Source: Porphyromonas macacae DSM 20710 = JCM 13914 (GTDB taxonomy: Bacteria; Bacteroidota; Bacteroidia; Bacteroidales; Porphyromonadaceae). From it: a stretch of 64,000 nucleotides of DNA. How positions within the stretch are numbered: the stretch's first letter is position 1; every line of letters starts with the position of its first letter. The DNA lies in contig NZ_KB904153.1 in assembly GCF_000379945.1 (NCBI RefSeq), positions 36,636 through 100,635 on the forward strand, given 5' to 3'. A model generated the notes under the pieces. That model was not told the origin of the DNA. It did not search any database and saw only the letters and a program-made list of their open reading frames with translations. The translations under genes and the position numbers were made by a program. Below are positions 18,354-26,923 of the stretch, in pieces.

Positions 18354-20564
18354 ATGAAAGAGAATTTGATAAAACGCATATATCCTATTGTTGGTATGCG
18401 CTGTGCCGCTTGTGCCGCAAACGTGGAGAAAGCGGTCGGAAAAATCGACGGAGTCAGGGGTTGTAGTGTTCTCTTATCCGAAAACAGTTTGCATGTACAG
18501 TATGACTCCGGCATCGTAGACGGAAAGCAATTGCAGAAAACCGTTCGTGCCATCGGTTTCGATTTGATTATAGGGGATGAAGATGCAGAGAGGCTACAAC
18601 AAAAGGAAGATATTGAAAAGGCTGAACTGAAGACTATGAAACGGGACACTGTTTTATCTTGGGTTGCCACTGTTTTAATGATGTCTCTGATGTTTGCAGA
18701 TTTCGGTAATTCTCTTTTGAAAATGTGGTTGATGATGTTGATAGCTTTGCCCGTTTATTCTTATTTCGGTCGTAGCTACCATATCAATGCGGTTAAACAG
18801 ATACGCCATGGTATTATGTCGATGGATACGCTCGTTTCTTTGAGTACCGGCATTTCGTTTTTCTACAGTTTTATCATGCTTCTTTTACTTACTTTTTCTG
18901 CTGAAACGGTTTATCATGGTACGCATCTTTACTTCGATGCTTCTGCTATGATCATAACATTCGTTCTTACGGGAAAGTTGATGGAAAAACGTGCTACTTA
19001 CAGTACCGGCAGTGCCATCAGGCAGCTTGTCGGGTTAATGCCTAAGGAAGCCGTGGTACGCAGAGACGGTCGGGACGAGACTGTTCCCATCGGCAGTATT
19101 CGAATAAATGAGTTTGTTTGCATACGGCCGGGAGAGCGTATACCGGTAGACGGTGTTGTTATTAGCGGGCAAAGCAGTGTGGATGAAAGCATGATAAACG
19201 GAGAACCTCTGCCGGTAGATAAGGAACCTGATCATTTCTTGTATACCGGTACCATTAACGGGCGTGGATCCATGATTATGAGAGCAGAGGGGGTAGGGGC
19301 ACAAACAGTTTTGGGACGTATTATACAGGCTGTGCGTGATGCCCAGTCGAGCAAGGCCCCGATACAGCGATTGGCCGATAAGATAGCCTCTGTTTTCGTA
19401 CCTGTTGTGATAACGATTTCTATTCTTACCTATCTTTTTTGGCTGATATTCGGTGGTTATGGATCAAATTCCATTGCTCTTTTGTGTGCCATTTCCGTTA
19501 TGGTTATTGCTTGTCCCTGTGCTTTGGGGCTGGCTACACCTACGGCATTGGTGGTTAGCATAGGCAAAGCTGCTCAAAACCATGTTTTAATTAAAAATGC
19601 CGTTTCATTGGAATTGCTTTCCAATGTGAATACCGTACTGCTGGATAAGACCGGTACATTGACGGAGGGAAAGCCGGTAGTCAATTCCGTAGAATGGACT
19701 GTGGAAGAAAGTCGTGTAAAAAGATATGAGTTGCTTTTGTATGCAGCAGAATTAGCCAATACGCATCCGTTGGCGGTTTCTATATGTAACTTCCTTGACT
19801 TTAAGAATGCAGAACTGCCGAATTTGGAAGGTTATAATAATGTTCCCGGATCCGGTGTGGAGTTTGTTTACGAGGGGCATTCCTATCGAATCGGTTCGGA
19901 GCGTTTTGTAAGCGAAAAGAAAGGTGTCTGGAAAAAAAGTATTTCCGCAACGTCGGCTTTGGTTTACTTCAGTGAAGACGATACATTATTGGCACGTTAC
20001 GAAATAGCCGATAAGTTACAACCACAAAGTCGTGAGGCCGTTGAAGAATTGAAAAAGCACGGATTATCGGTAATCATGGCTACCGGTGACCGTATTGAAA
20101 GTGCTGAAGAGATTGCAGCTGAATTAGGAATTACGGAATACAGGGCACGTATGCTTCCGGATGAAAAAGCAGAATTGGTGAAAGAATTGAAAAAACAGGG
20201 ACGAACCGTGCTTATGGTGGGTGACGGCGTGAATGATTCGGCTGCCTTGTCACTGGCCGATGTAAGCGTGGCCATGGCGAAAGGTAGCGATATAGCCGTA
20301 GAAACCGCTATGATCACTCTGGTTAAGCATGATCTGCGCTTGTTGTCGGGTGTTTTCAGATTATCCAGACAAACTCGCAAAATCATAAAGGAAAATTTGT
20401 TTTGGGCTCTGATATACAATTTATTGGCGATACCCATTGCCGCCGGAGTGTTGTTTCCTTCGTTCGGTTTACTCTTGGATCCGGCCATATCCGGAGCTGC
20501 CATGGCTTTCAGTTCTATTTCCGTGGTCAGCAACAGTTTGAGGTTAAAACGTTTCAAGTTCTGA
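18354..20564 (+). CDS. copA: Copper-exporting P1B-type ATPase CopA
   Basis: 736-residue inner membrane pump that uses ATP to expel Cu(I). In order: one N-terminal HMA domain with [10 protein letters not shown] (Cys17/Cys20), eight hydrophobic segments, an actuator loop, the membrane CPC motif ([12 protein letters not shown], near residue 388), the phosphorylated aspartate in DKTGTLTEG (near 430), the ATP-binding HP motif (NTHPLAV), and the hinge [10 protein letters not shown] (near 622). CPC marks copper/silver transporters. It follows copZ, and both are probably metal-induced; no regulator is adjacent. It ends before the second hairpin repeat. Confidence 0.95.
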   Translation: MKENLIKRIYPIVGMRCAACAANVEKAVGKIDGVRGCSVLLSENSLHVQYDSGIVDGKQLQKTVRAIGFDLIIGDEDAERLQQKEDIEKAELKTMKRDTVLSWVATVLMMSLMFADFGNSLLKMWLMMLIALPVYSYFGRSYHINAVKQIRHGIMSMDTLVSLSTGISFFYSFIMLLLLTFSAETVYHGTHLYFDASAMIITFVLTGKLMEKRATYSTGSAIRQLVGLMPKEAVVRRDGRDETVPIGSIRINEFVCIRPGERIPVDGVVISGQSSVDESMINGEPLPVDKEPDHFLYTGTINGRGSMIMRAEGVGAQTVLGRIIQAVRDAQSSKAPIQRLADKIASVFVPVVITISILTYLFWLIFGGYGSNSIALLCAISVMVIACPCALGLATPTALVVSIGKAAQNHVLIKNAVSLELLSNVNTVLLDKTGTLTEGKPVVNSVEWTVEESRVKRYELLLYAAELANTHPLAVSICNFLDFKNAELPNLEGYNNVPGSGVEFVYEGHSYRIGSERFVSEKKGVWKKSISATSALVYFSEDDTLLARYEIADKLQPQSREAVEELKKHGLSVIMATGDRIESAEEIAAELGITEYRARMLPDEKAELVKELKKQGRTVLMVGDGVNDSAALSLADVSVAMAKGSDIAVETAMITLVKHDLRLLSGVFRLSRQTRKIIKENLFWALIYNLLAIPIAAGVLFPSFGLLLDPAISGAAMAFSSISVVSNSLRLKRFKF

Positions 20565-20967
20565 GTCGAAGACATAAAACAGTCAAATAAGATCCGAAAG
20601 AGAGGCATGTGATGAGAATACACATTGCCTCTCCATTTTTTAATACACGTCATACTCAAAAATTCTCTGCCTGATGGTTGAAAATTCTTCAAGCAATGGA
20701 TTTTCAACGAAGTTAACTTGGATTTTTTTTCTTTGCCTGAAGAATTTTCAACCATCAGGCAGATTTTTTTCAGTCAATCTCAAATAAGATTTATCATTAT
20801 TTGTTGTTGAAGTATAGAGAATAAATTTTTTAGTTTTCCTGCCTGGATTAAGAAATTCGTAAGTTTATAAACCGGTTGATTCCAATATGGAGAATCGACC
20901 GGAATATTTTGTTGATAATTTGCCTATTAAGAGGTCAGAAATCATCTAATGAAACATTTGATGCTCG
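20565..20967. other. Gene-free gap with a hairpin repeat
   Basis: 403 bases between copA and the VOC gene. It holds the second copy of the hairpin repeat and AT-rich sequence. I see no gene; the long minus-strand frame across it only copies the repeat and the antisense of copA. A near-match -7 sequence (AACATTTG) lies close to the VOC start. Confidence 0.6.
20659..20768. repeat. Hairpin repeat copy 2
   Basis: Nearly identical to copy 1: TCTGCCTGATGGTTGAAAA at the left end, the same ACGAAGTTAACTTGGA core, and a right arm in which GAAGAATTTTC and CATCAGGCAGA are kept. The last few bases of the right arm differ, giving about 25 paired bases. It lies 95 bases past the copA stop and could act as a hairpin at the end of that transcript. 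Confidence 0.8.
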
Positions 20968-21324
20968 ATGATAAAAGCGAAAAAAATATATGCCTGTTGG
21001 ATTTATGTGAGTGACTTGCAAAAATCGAAAGATTTTTACCGGAATATCGGTTTTGAGATAAAACTCATAGATGGCGATTGGGTGGAGTTTGATTTAGGTG
21101 AAACTTCATTTGCCATATTGAAAAGGCCGCAAAGCAAGGGTGGGGTAATTCCACAGAAAACAAGGATTATGTTTGAGACCGATAATATCGAACATCTTTA
21201 CAATGAGTTAAGGAGTAAGAACATAAAGATAATCGGAGAAATAAGGGAAGAACCTTATGGGAAGTTATTTACATTTGAAGATCCGGATGGTCATTGGCTC
21301 GAATTTTTTCAAAGTAGAAAGTAG
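20968..21324 (+). CDS. VOC superfamily (glyoxalase/bleomycin-resistance-like) protein
   Basis: A 118-residue single-copy VOC domain (betaalphabetabetabeta repeats), a fold used by glyoxalases, dioxygenases and drug-binding proteins. It opens AKKIYACWIYVSDLQKSKDF and closes with the typical metal-side motif TFEDPDGHWLEFFQS. Candidate metal ligands are few, so enzymatic activity cannot be assumed. No partner gene is adjacent; the next gene, NAD synthetase, has its own promoter. Substrate unknown. Confidence 0.85.
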   Translation: MIKAKKIYACWIYVSDLQKSKDFYRNIGFEIKLIDGDWVEFDLGETSFAILKRPQSKGGVIPQKTRIMFETDNIEHLYNELRSKNIKIIGEIREEPYGKLFTFEDPDGHWLEFFQSRK

Positions 21325-21532
21325 ACGATTTGACATTTCGGAAGGGAAAGAATTGTATATGATTTTGTCGAATCGCTCAACCGAGGATTGATGGGAAAGA
21401 TTATCAAGAAAAGACGAGACGGATTTTTGTTTATTATAAAATAAAAAGGATTGAAAGGTTGATGTTTTTATGCTGTTTATAGAATTTTGAATTGTACGGC
21501 ATGCTTGGCTTTACGTAAATTATATAAAGGTG

Positions 21533-21540
21533 TATATTTG
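21533..21540 (+). promoter_or_regulatory. -7 box for nadE
   Basis: TATATTTG, 75 bases before the nadE ATG; matches TAnnTTTG. A weak -33-like TTTA lies about 20 bases upstream. Confidence 0.5.
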
Positions 21541-21614
21541 TGCAATATTAACCTTGTTCTACAATTGATTGAAATTTACAAGAATAACATAATATCATTC
21601 TTTTCTGAGAGAAT

Positions 21615-23552
21615 ATGAAATACGGATTTATCAAAGTAGCCTCTGCCGTACCATTCCTTGAGGTTGCCAATTGCGATTACAATATAGAACGCATAGAGAA
21701 AATGGTCTTCGATGCCGACCGTAACGGAGTCGAAATTATTGCTTTCCCCGAACTGAGTATTACAGGGTATACCTGCGGAGATTTGTTCTTGCAACCTTAT
21801 TTGCTGGAAAAAGCTGAAGATGCCTTGAGCCGTTTGGTGGAGCGTACGGCTGAAACACAGGTTTTGGTTATTGTGGGTATGCCGTTGCGTGTCGAGGAAA
21901 AACTGTTTAATTCGGCTGTTGCTTTTCAGCATGGTAAAATGCTCGGTGCTATTCCTAAAACCTATTTGCCGAATTATCGGGAGTTTCAGGAGAAACGCTG
22001 GTTTTCGCCTGCCAGCGATTTGCAATTTTCCATTGCCGACATAGCCGGACATAAAGTACCTATCGGGCATAATATTATTTTCCGCTGCGGTACGGTTGGT
22101 ATCGGTATCGAGATTTGCGAAGATATGTGGACTCCTTATACCCCGGGTACGCGTCTTTGCCTTTATGGTGCTCAGATTATTTTCAATCTTTCCGCCAGTA
22201 ATGAAAATGCCGGAAAACATAGCTATCTCAGGTCACTTATCAGCGGACTTTCTTCACAGAGCATTTCCGGTTATGTTTATTCTTCCTGCGGTTATGGCGA
22301 AAGTTCGACGGACGTCGTATTCACCGGAAAAGGTTTTATAGCCGAATGTGGAGAGATCATTGAAGAAATGGAGCGTTTCGACTATAGCGAGCGTATGATA
22401 ATCAATGATATAGATGTATCGCGCATTCAGACGGAGCGATTGATTAATAGCAGCTTTAAGGCTGCGGTTTCCCATTTTACCGACACCAACCTCACGGAGA
22501 TACCTTTTACGCTGCGTTCAGCAGAGCAATCGCCCGCTATTACGCGTACTGTGGAGCGAAATCCTTTTTTGCCCGATACCCCTTTGCGGGATGAGCGATG
22601 CCGTGAGATTTTTAACATACAGATCAGCGGTCTTGCACAGCGTCTCAGACACATGAAAACAAATAATGCCATTATCGGTATTAGCGGAGGTCTCGACTCT
22701 ACGCTGGCACTGCTCGTTACAGTGGGTACATTCGATTTTCTTGGGCTGGATCGTAAGGGAATTATTGCCGTTACCATGCCGGGATTTGGTACTTCCAAAC
22801 GTACTTATACCAATGCGTATGAGTTGATGAGCAGATTGGGAGTGACGATTTTGGATATCGATATCACGAAGGCTTGTGAACTTCATTTTAAGCAGATCGG
22901 GCACGATTCTGCCGTGCATGATGCCGTTTATGAAAATTCACAAGCCAGAGAGCGTACTAAAATACTTATGGACTTGGCCAATAAATACAAAGGTCCTGTA
23001 ATCGGAACAGGAGATTTATCCGAGATGGCGCTGGGGTGGTGTACTTTTAACGGAGATCAAATGGCCATGTATAGCGTCAATGCGAGTTTGCCGAAAACAT
23101 CCGTACAGTTGATTGTGAATTATCTGGCGCGTATCAACCGTTTCGGGGCCGATACTTCCAACACATTGCGTTCGGTACTGGATACCCCTATAAGTCCGGA
23201 ATTAAAGCCTGTCGATGCTCAAAAACAAACTTCGGAGTCTACGGAAAGTATCATTGGCCCATATGAACTGCATGACTTTTTCATCTATCATTTCATGCAC
23301 AATGCATTTGCTCCGGAAAAGATTTTTTACCTTGCCGAGGTTGCTTTCAGAGGCAATTATACACGTGCTGAAATAAAGAAGTGTATGTTGACCTTTTTCA
23401 AGAGATTTTTCGCCCAACAGTTCAAACGAAATGCCATGCCGGACGGTCCGAAAGTTAGCCGTATCAGTCTTTCTCCTCGTGGAGAGTGGCGTATGGTGAG
23501 CGATGCGCATAGTGCTATGTGGCTGAAGGAGATTGAACTTTTGCCGGAATAA
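21615..23552 (+). CDS. nadE: Glutamine-dependent NAD+ synthetase
   Basis: Last step of NAD synthesis: amidates nicotinic acid adenine dinucleotide with ATP, using ammonia from glutamine. 645 residues in two domains. The N-terminal nitrilase-like glutaminase has Glu46 in FPELSITGYTCGD, a lysine in PKTYLPNYREF, and the nucleophile Cys168 in IGIEICEDMW. The C-terminal synthetase has the ATP-binding P-loop SGGLDSTLAL near residue 357 and GTGDLSEMALGWCTFNGD. Length and layout match the two-domain enzyme. It stands alone behind its -7 box. Confidence 0.97.
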   Translation: MKYGFIKVASAVPFLEVANCDYNIERIEKMVFDADRNGVEIIAFPELSITGYTCGDLFLQPYLLEKAEDALSRLVERTAETQVLVIVGMPLRVEEKLFNSAVAFQHGKMLGAIPKTYLPNYREFQEKRWFSPASDLQFSIADIAGHKVPIGHNIIFRCGTVGIGIEICEDMWTPYTPGTRLCLYGAQIIFNLSASNENAGKHSYLRSLISGLSSQSISGYVYSSCGYGESSTDVVFTGKGFIAECGEIIEEMERFDYSERMIINDIDVSRIQTERLINSSFKAAVSHFTDTNLTEIPFTLRSAEQSPAITRTVERNPFLPDTPLRDERCREIFNIQISGLAQRLRHMKTNNAIIGISGGLDSTLALLVTVGTFDFLGLDRKGIIAVTMPGFGTSKRTYTNAYELMSRLGVTILDIDITKACELHFKQIGHDSAVHDAVYENSQARERTKILMDLANKYKGPVIGTGDLSEMALGWCTFNGDQMAMYSVNASLPKTSVQLIVNYLARINRFGADTSNTLRSVLDTPISPELKPVDAQKQTSESTESIIGPYELHDFFIYHFMHNAFAPEKIFYLAEVAFRGNYTRAEIKKCMLTFFKRFFAQQFKRNAMPDGPKVSRISLSPRGEWRMVSDAHSAMWLKEIELLPE

Positions 23553-23652
23553 TTGACTATATTGTCGCTTATAATTTAAACGAACATCTTGTTATATGTG
23601 CGATATTTATTTCCATAACAATAATCTATCCAATCACTAAACAAGCTTTATT

Positions 23653-24666
23653 ATGCAGTTGAAGAAATTTCTTTTGATCAGCTTATTAATGTTTTTGGCT
23701 GTTCTTACACCTGTATCGGCACAGTATTATTTGGGTTCAGAAGAAAGAGGGGTTACATTAGGAGCCTATGCTCAAGCCGGTTTTGGTGCAGAATTTAAAG
23801 AAACATCTAACATTAATTCGTTTTACTTGAGGCGTGCTGTTGTCCATGCCAAAGCTCACATTACGGATAAATGGACAGCAATGGCTGTGGCAGATTTTGC
23901 AAAGGGCTTCACTTTGCTTGATCTGTATGCTCAATACTCTTTTGCTCCACAGCTAAATGTACGGTTAGGGCAGTTCAAGAATCCCGTAGGTTGGGAAAAT
24001 CAATTTAATCCGGCCACCAACGAACTGGTAGAAGGTTCTATTCTTACCAATTACGTGCTCGGCAATGGGCCTATTTGTCCCTTCTTTAGCGGTCACAGCA
24101 CTACGGGCCGAGATATTGGTTTGGAGGTTTCAGGAGCATTGTTTAATGGTTTACTCGATTATCGTTTGGATGTGTTGAACGGTAATGGTATAAATCAAGT
24201 AGATAATAATACCCATAAATCATTCGGTGGCAGCCTGACTCTGCATCCATTGGAAGGACTTTCTCTAAACGGAAGCGCTTTGTATGGACGGATCAATATG
24301 GATGTGGCCGGAGTAAACACGCGCGTGGAGCGTCTGCAGTGGGGAGCTGCCGCTGCTTATACGAGCGATATGTTCGACCTTCGTGCAGAGGGACTGTTCC
24401 TGCATCTCGATTCGGATAAGGACAAAGGCTATAATGTGACGGGAGTAGCACACTTTTCGGATAGAGTAGACGGCGTCGCAGCTTTTGAACAGCTTTTTCA
24501 GGCTAAAGACATAAATATTCTGAGTGCTGTGGGAGGAGTTCAATATAACTTTTCCAAACGGTGTCGTTTACAGGCGCAATATATTTTTACTCAAACGAAA
24601 AACAAAGTTGTCGACGCAACTGATGATGCCCATCGGGTAGTGGCACAGCTACAGGTTTCTTTTTAA
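23653..24666 (+). CDS. OprO/OprP-like porin
   Basis: A 337-residue outer membrane protein. The signal peptide (LLISLLMFLAVLTPVSAQ) is followed by repeated amphipathic strands such as FYLRRAVVHAKAHITDKW, VRLGQFKNPVGWE and YRLDVLNGNGIN. The protein ends in a terminal Phe (VVAQLQVSF), as outer-membrane barrels do. The pattern fits the phosphate-selective porin O/P family (Pfam PF07396); the solute is not predictable, and in Bacteroidetes such porins are also linked to other anions. It follows nadE by 100 bases. A MITE-like element begins 33 bases after the stop. Confidence 0.8.
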   Translation: MQLKKFLLISLLMFLAVLTPVSAQYYLGSEERGVTLGAYAQAGFGAEFKETSNINSFYLRRAVVHAKAHITDKWTAMAVADFAKGFTLLDLYAQYSFAPQLNVRLGQFKNPVGWENQFNPATNELVEGSILTNYVLGNGPICPFFSGHSTTGRDIGLEVSGALFNGLLDYRLDVLNGNGINQVDNNTHKSFGGSLTLHPLEGLSLNGSALYGRINMDVAGVNTRVERLQWGAAAAYTSDMFDLRAEGLFLHLDSDKDKGYNVTGVAHFSDRVDGVAAFEQLFQAKDINILSAVGGVQYNFSKRCRLQAQYIFTQTKNKVVDATDDAHRVVAQLQVSF

Positions 24667-24699
24667 GAAACTTTTGGCTTTATACGCTGTCTCGTACAT

Positions 24700-24883
24700 A
24701 AACAAAGGGGGTGTGTCAAAACTCCATTCTCCCTAAATCAACTGTCATTTGTAAAGAACAATCGCTATCAAAGAGCTAAAAACTCAATGATAGCGATTGT
24801 TTTATTGGGTTAGAAAGGGCGCTAACTATCGATATGAAAGGAGATTTCTCCCAATTCCATGTTTTGACACAGCCCCTTTGTTT
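24700..24883. mobile_element. MITE-like element with IS1182-type ends
   Basis: 184 bases flanked by a 23-base inverted repeat (AAACAAAGGGGGTGTGTCAA..., 24700-24722, against 24861-24883; 22 of 23 match). The same GGGGCTGTGTCAAAA core forms the left end of the IS1182-family element at 63716. An internal 14-base hairpin (AACAATCGCTATCA at 24757-24770, with 24788-24801) is also present. No protein is encoded. Most likely a non-autonomous derivative moved by an IS1182-type transposase. Confidence 0.75.
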
Positions 24884-24944
24884 TGGAGGGATATGTTTTT
24901 ATTCTATTCGATACAGGCAAATCAAAATGTTGAAATGTGATTTG

Positions 24945-26171
24945 TTATGCGTATTCCAACGTCAATAACCGGGCCGGATTCAAGACTTCTCTTGCCACTT
25001 CAAAGATATCATCGGCAGTAATACTATCTATGCGGAGATAAAGCTCGGGCAGGGAATTAAAATGCTCGAAATGCATTAGGCTTTTTCCCATGGAGAGGAA
25101 TACATTTTCCCTGTTGTCGTTGGAAATTGCCAACTGACCTTTTAATTGTTGTTTTGCCGCAGTGAGTTCCTGTTCGGTCAGTGGACGGCAGATGAACTGC
25201 TCCAGTGCCTCCAGAACCAGTTTTTTTGTATAGGCTGCATTTTGTTTGGCGCAGCCGTAGTAGATATGAAAAACACCGGTATCGCTATATGCCGTATATC
25301 CTGCTTCCACGTTGTATACCAAACCGTTTTCTTCGCGCAGCAACATATTTAATTGGGAATTCATACCCGGACCACCCAGAATATTTGTCATCAGGCTGAG
25401 TGCGTATCTGCGTTTATCGTTCATCGCATAAGCCAGATTGCCTATCATGGTATGGTGTTGATAAGTGTCTTTTCTTCTTCTTATCGTTTGTCCGCATGGA
25501 TGTACAAAAGGTTTTCTTTTAACAGCCTCTCTTCGTGGTACGGGGTCCTTGGAAGGGAAATAGTATGATGCCTGCTCTATCAGTCGTTCAAAATCCACCT
25601 GTCCCATAACAAAAAGAAGCATATTGTCAGGCCTGTAATGTTTGGCCAGAAATTGCCGGCCTGAAGCCGGTTGTACACGTCTGACCGATTGTTCTGTGCC
25701 GAGAATGTTGTGTCCGAGCGGCCTTCCTTTGAAAAGCAAATTTTCAAATTCATCGTATATCAGTTCTGCAGGAGTGTCTTTATACGAATTTATCTCATCG
25801 ATAATCACCTCTTTTTCTTTTTGAAGTTCTTTCTCCGGATAGGCGCTGTGGAGAACGATGTCACTCATCAGCTCCATCGCCCGGTTGAGGTGCCTTTTAC
25901 TGAAGGCTGCATATAAGAACGTTTCTTCTTTAGTCGTAAAGGCGTTTAAGTCCGCTCCTACCTCTTCCATTCTGAAAATAATTTGTTTGGCAGATCGCTT
26001 CCCGGTACCTTTGAAAAGCATGTGTTCGGTAAAATGAGCCAATCCATGCTCACGGTTATTTTCGTGACGCGACCCCACACCGATACCGTAACCGAGGTAA
26101 GTTACTTCGCTTTGATCGGGAAAATAGGCTATTTTCAGGCCTGAAGGCAATATTTCTGTGATATATTCCAT
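24945..26171 (-). CDS. M16 family zinc peptidase
   Basis: A pitrilysin-type metallopeptidase of 408 residues from the ATG at 26169-26171 (MEYITEILPSG). The inverted zinc motif HFTEH is at 46-50, with the downstream zinc-binding glutamate in EKEVIIDEINSYKDTP. The protein has the two M16 half-domains, ending with the typical ILGGPGMNSQLNMLLREENGLVYNV segment. No signal peptide is seen, so it is likely cytoplasmic or peripheral. It is divergent from the KdsD-like gene; a -7 box lies at 26199-26206. Physiological substrate unknown. Confidence 0.92.
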   Translation of the reverse strand: MEYITEILPSGLKIAYFPDQSEVTYLGYGIGVGSRHENNREHGLAHFTEHMLFKGTGKRSAKQIIFRMEEVGADLNAFTTKEETFLYAAFSKRHLNRAMELMSDIVLHSAYPEKELQKEKEVIIDEINSYKDTPAELIYDEFENLLFKGRPLGHNILGTEQSVRRVQPASGRQFLAKHYRPDNMLLFVMGQVDFERLIEQASYYFPSKDPVPRREAVKRKPFVHPCGQTIRRRKDTYQHHTMIGNLAYAMNDKRRYALSLMTNILGGPGMNSQLNMLLREENGLVYNVEAGYTAYSDTGVFHIYYGCAKQNAAYTKKLVLEALEQFICRPLTEQELTAAKQQLKGQLAISNDNRENVFLSMGKSLMHFEHFNSLPELYLRIDSITADDIFEVAREVLNPARLLTLEYA

Positions 26172-26198
26172 TATAGACGGTCTTTTATTAGAAGGATT

Positions 26199-26206
26199 CA
26201 AAATTA
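26199..26206 (-). promoter_or_regulatory. -7 box for the M16 peptidase gene
   Basis: TAATTTTG on the minus strand. It is five bases from the opposite-strand -7 box at 26212-26219. Confidence 0.5.
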
Positions 26207-26211
26207 ATAAA

Positions 26212-26219
26212 TACTTTTG
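26212..26219 (+). promoter_or_regulatory. -7 box for the KdsD-like gene
   Basis: TACTTTTG matches TAnnTTTG; it predicts a leader of about 13 bases before the ATG at 26239. Confidence 0.5.
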
Positions 26220-26238
26220 TGCCATAATTTGTTACAAT

Positions 26239-26868
26239 ATGGAGCAAAAGCAGATACATCATTATACCGTAGCAGAGATTTTACAGGCCGAAGCAGCAGC
26301 TGTGCAGGCCATTCCGCAAGATAATGATTATGAAAAAGCCGTGGACTTGATTGTGAAATGTGTTCATGAGCGAGGCGGACGTTTGGTTACTACCGGTATG
26401 GGCAAGGCTGGTCAGATAGCACTTAATATAGCAACTACTTTTAGCTCTACAGGAACCCCTGCATACTTTCTGCATCCGAGTGAAGCACAACATGGTGATT
26501 TGGGTTTGTTGTGCAAAAATGATATTATGCTCATGATCAGTAATTCCGGTAAAACTCGCGAGGTGTTGGAGTTATTGGATTTGGCCAAACGTTTGGTGCC
26601 GGATCTGCCGACGATCATGATTACAGGCGCTCCTGATTGTAAGTTGGCTTGCAGTGTAGATGTGTGCTTATCCACAGGAAATCCTGCGGAGGTTTGTCCG
26701 TTGGGGCTTACACCTACTACCAGTACCACAGTAATGACTGTGTTGGGTGATATATTGGTAGTGGAAACAATGCAACGAATAGGTTTCGGTTATCACGATT
26801 ACTCTCTGCGTCACCACGGTGGCTATTTAGGTCTCCGCAGTCGTACCCTGAGCGAAGATGAAGCATAG
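26239..26868 (+). CDS. Short KdsD/KpsF-like sugar isomerase, SIS domain only
   Basis: The ATG at 26239 gives 209 residues of a single SIS (sugar isomerase) domain. Motifs match arabinose-5-phosphate isomerase: GMGKAGQIALNIATTFSSTGTPA, then HPSEAQHGDLGLL and SNSGKTREVLELL. The reaction would be ribulose-5-phosphate to arabinose-5-phosphate, first step of KDO synthesis for lipopolysaccharide. Typical KdsD (about 320 residues) carries two C-terminal CBS domains; these are absent, as the frame ends soon after the SIS fold at RTLSEDEA. kdsB is at 53336. Divergent from the M16 gene. Confidence 0.85.
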   Translation: MEQKQIHHYTVAEILQAEAAAVQAIPQDNDYEKAVDLIVKCVHERGGRLVTTGMGKAGQIALNIATTFSSTGTPAYFLHPSEAQHGDLGLLCKNDIMLMISNSGKTREVLELLDLAKRLVPDLPTIMITGAPDCKLACSVDVCLSTGNPAEVCPLGLTPTTSTTVMTVLGDILVVETMQRIGFGYHDYSLRHHGGYLGLRSRTLSEDEA

Positions 26869-26923
26869 GATGCTTCATGGTTGTTCTGCTTTTCTTGCCT
26901 TTACTATCATATTATAACTATTG

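Noticed and set aside
19997..20755. Minus-strand frame of 252 codons
   Set aside because: Antisense of copA plus the second hairpin repeat; no known family, and copA is certain.
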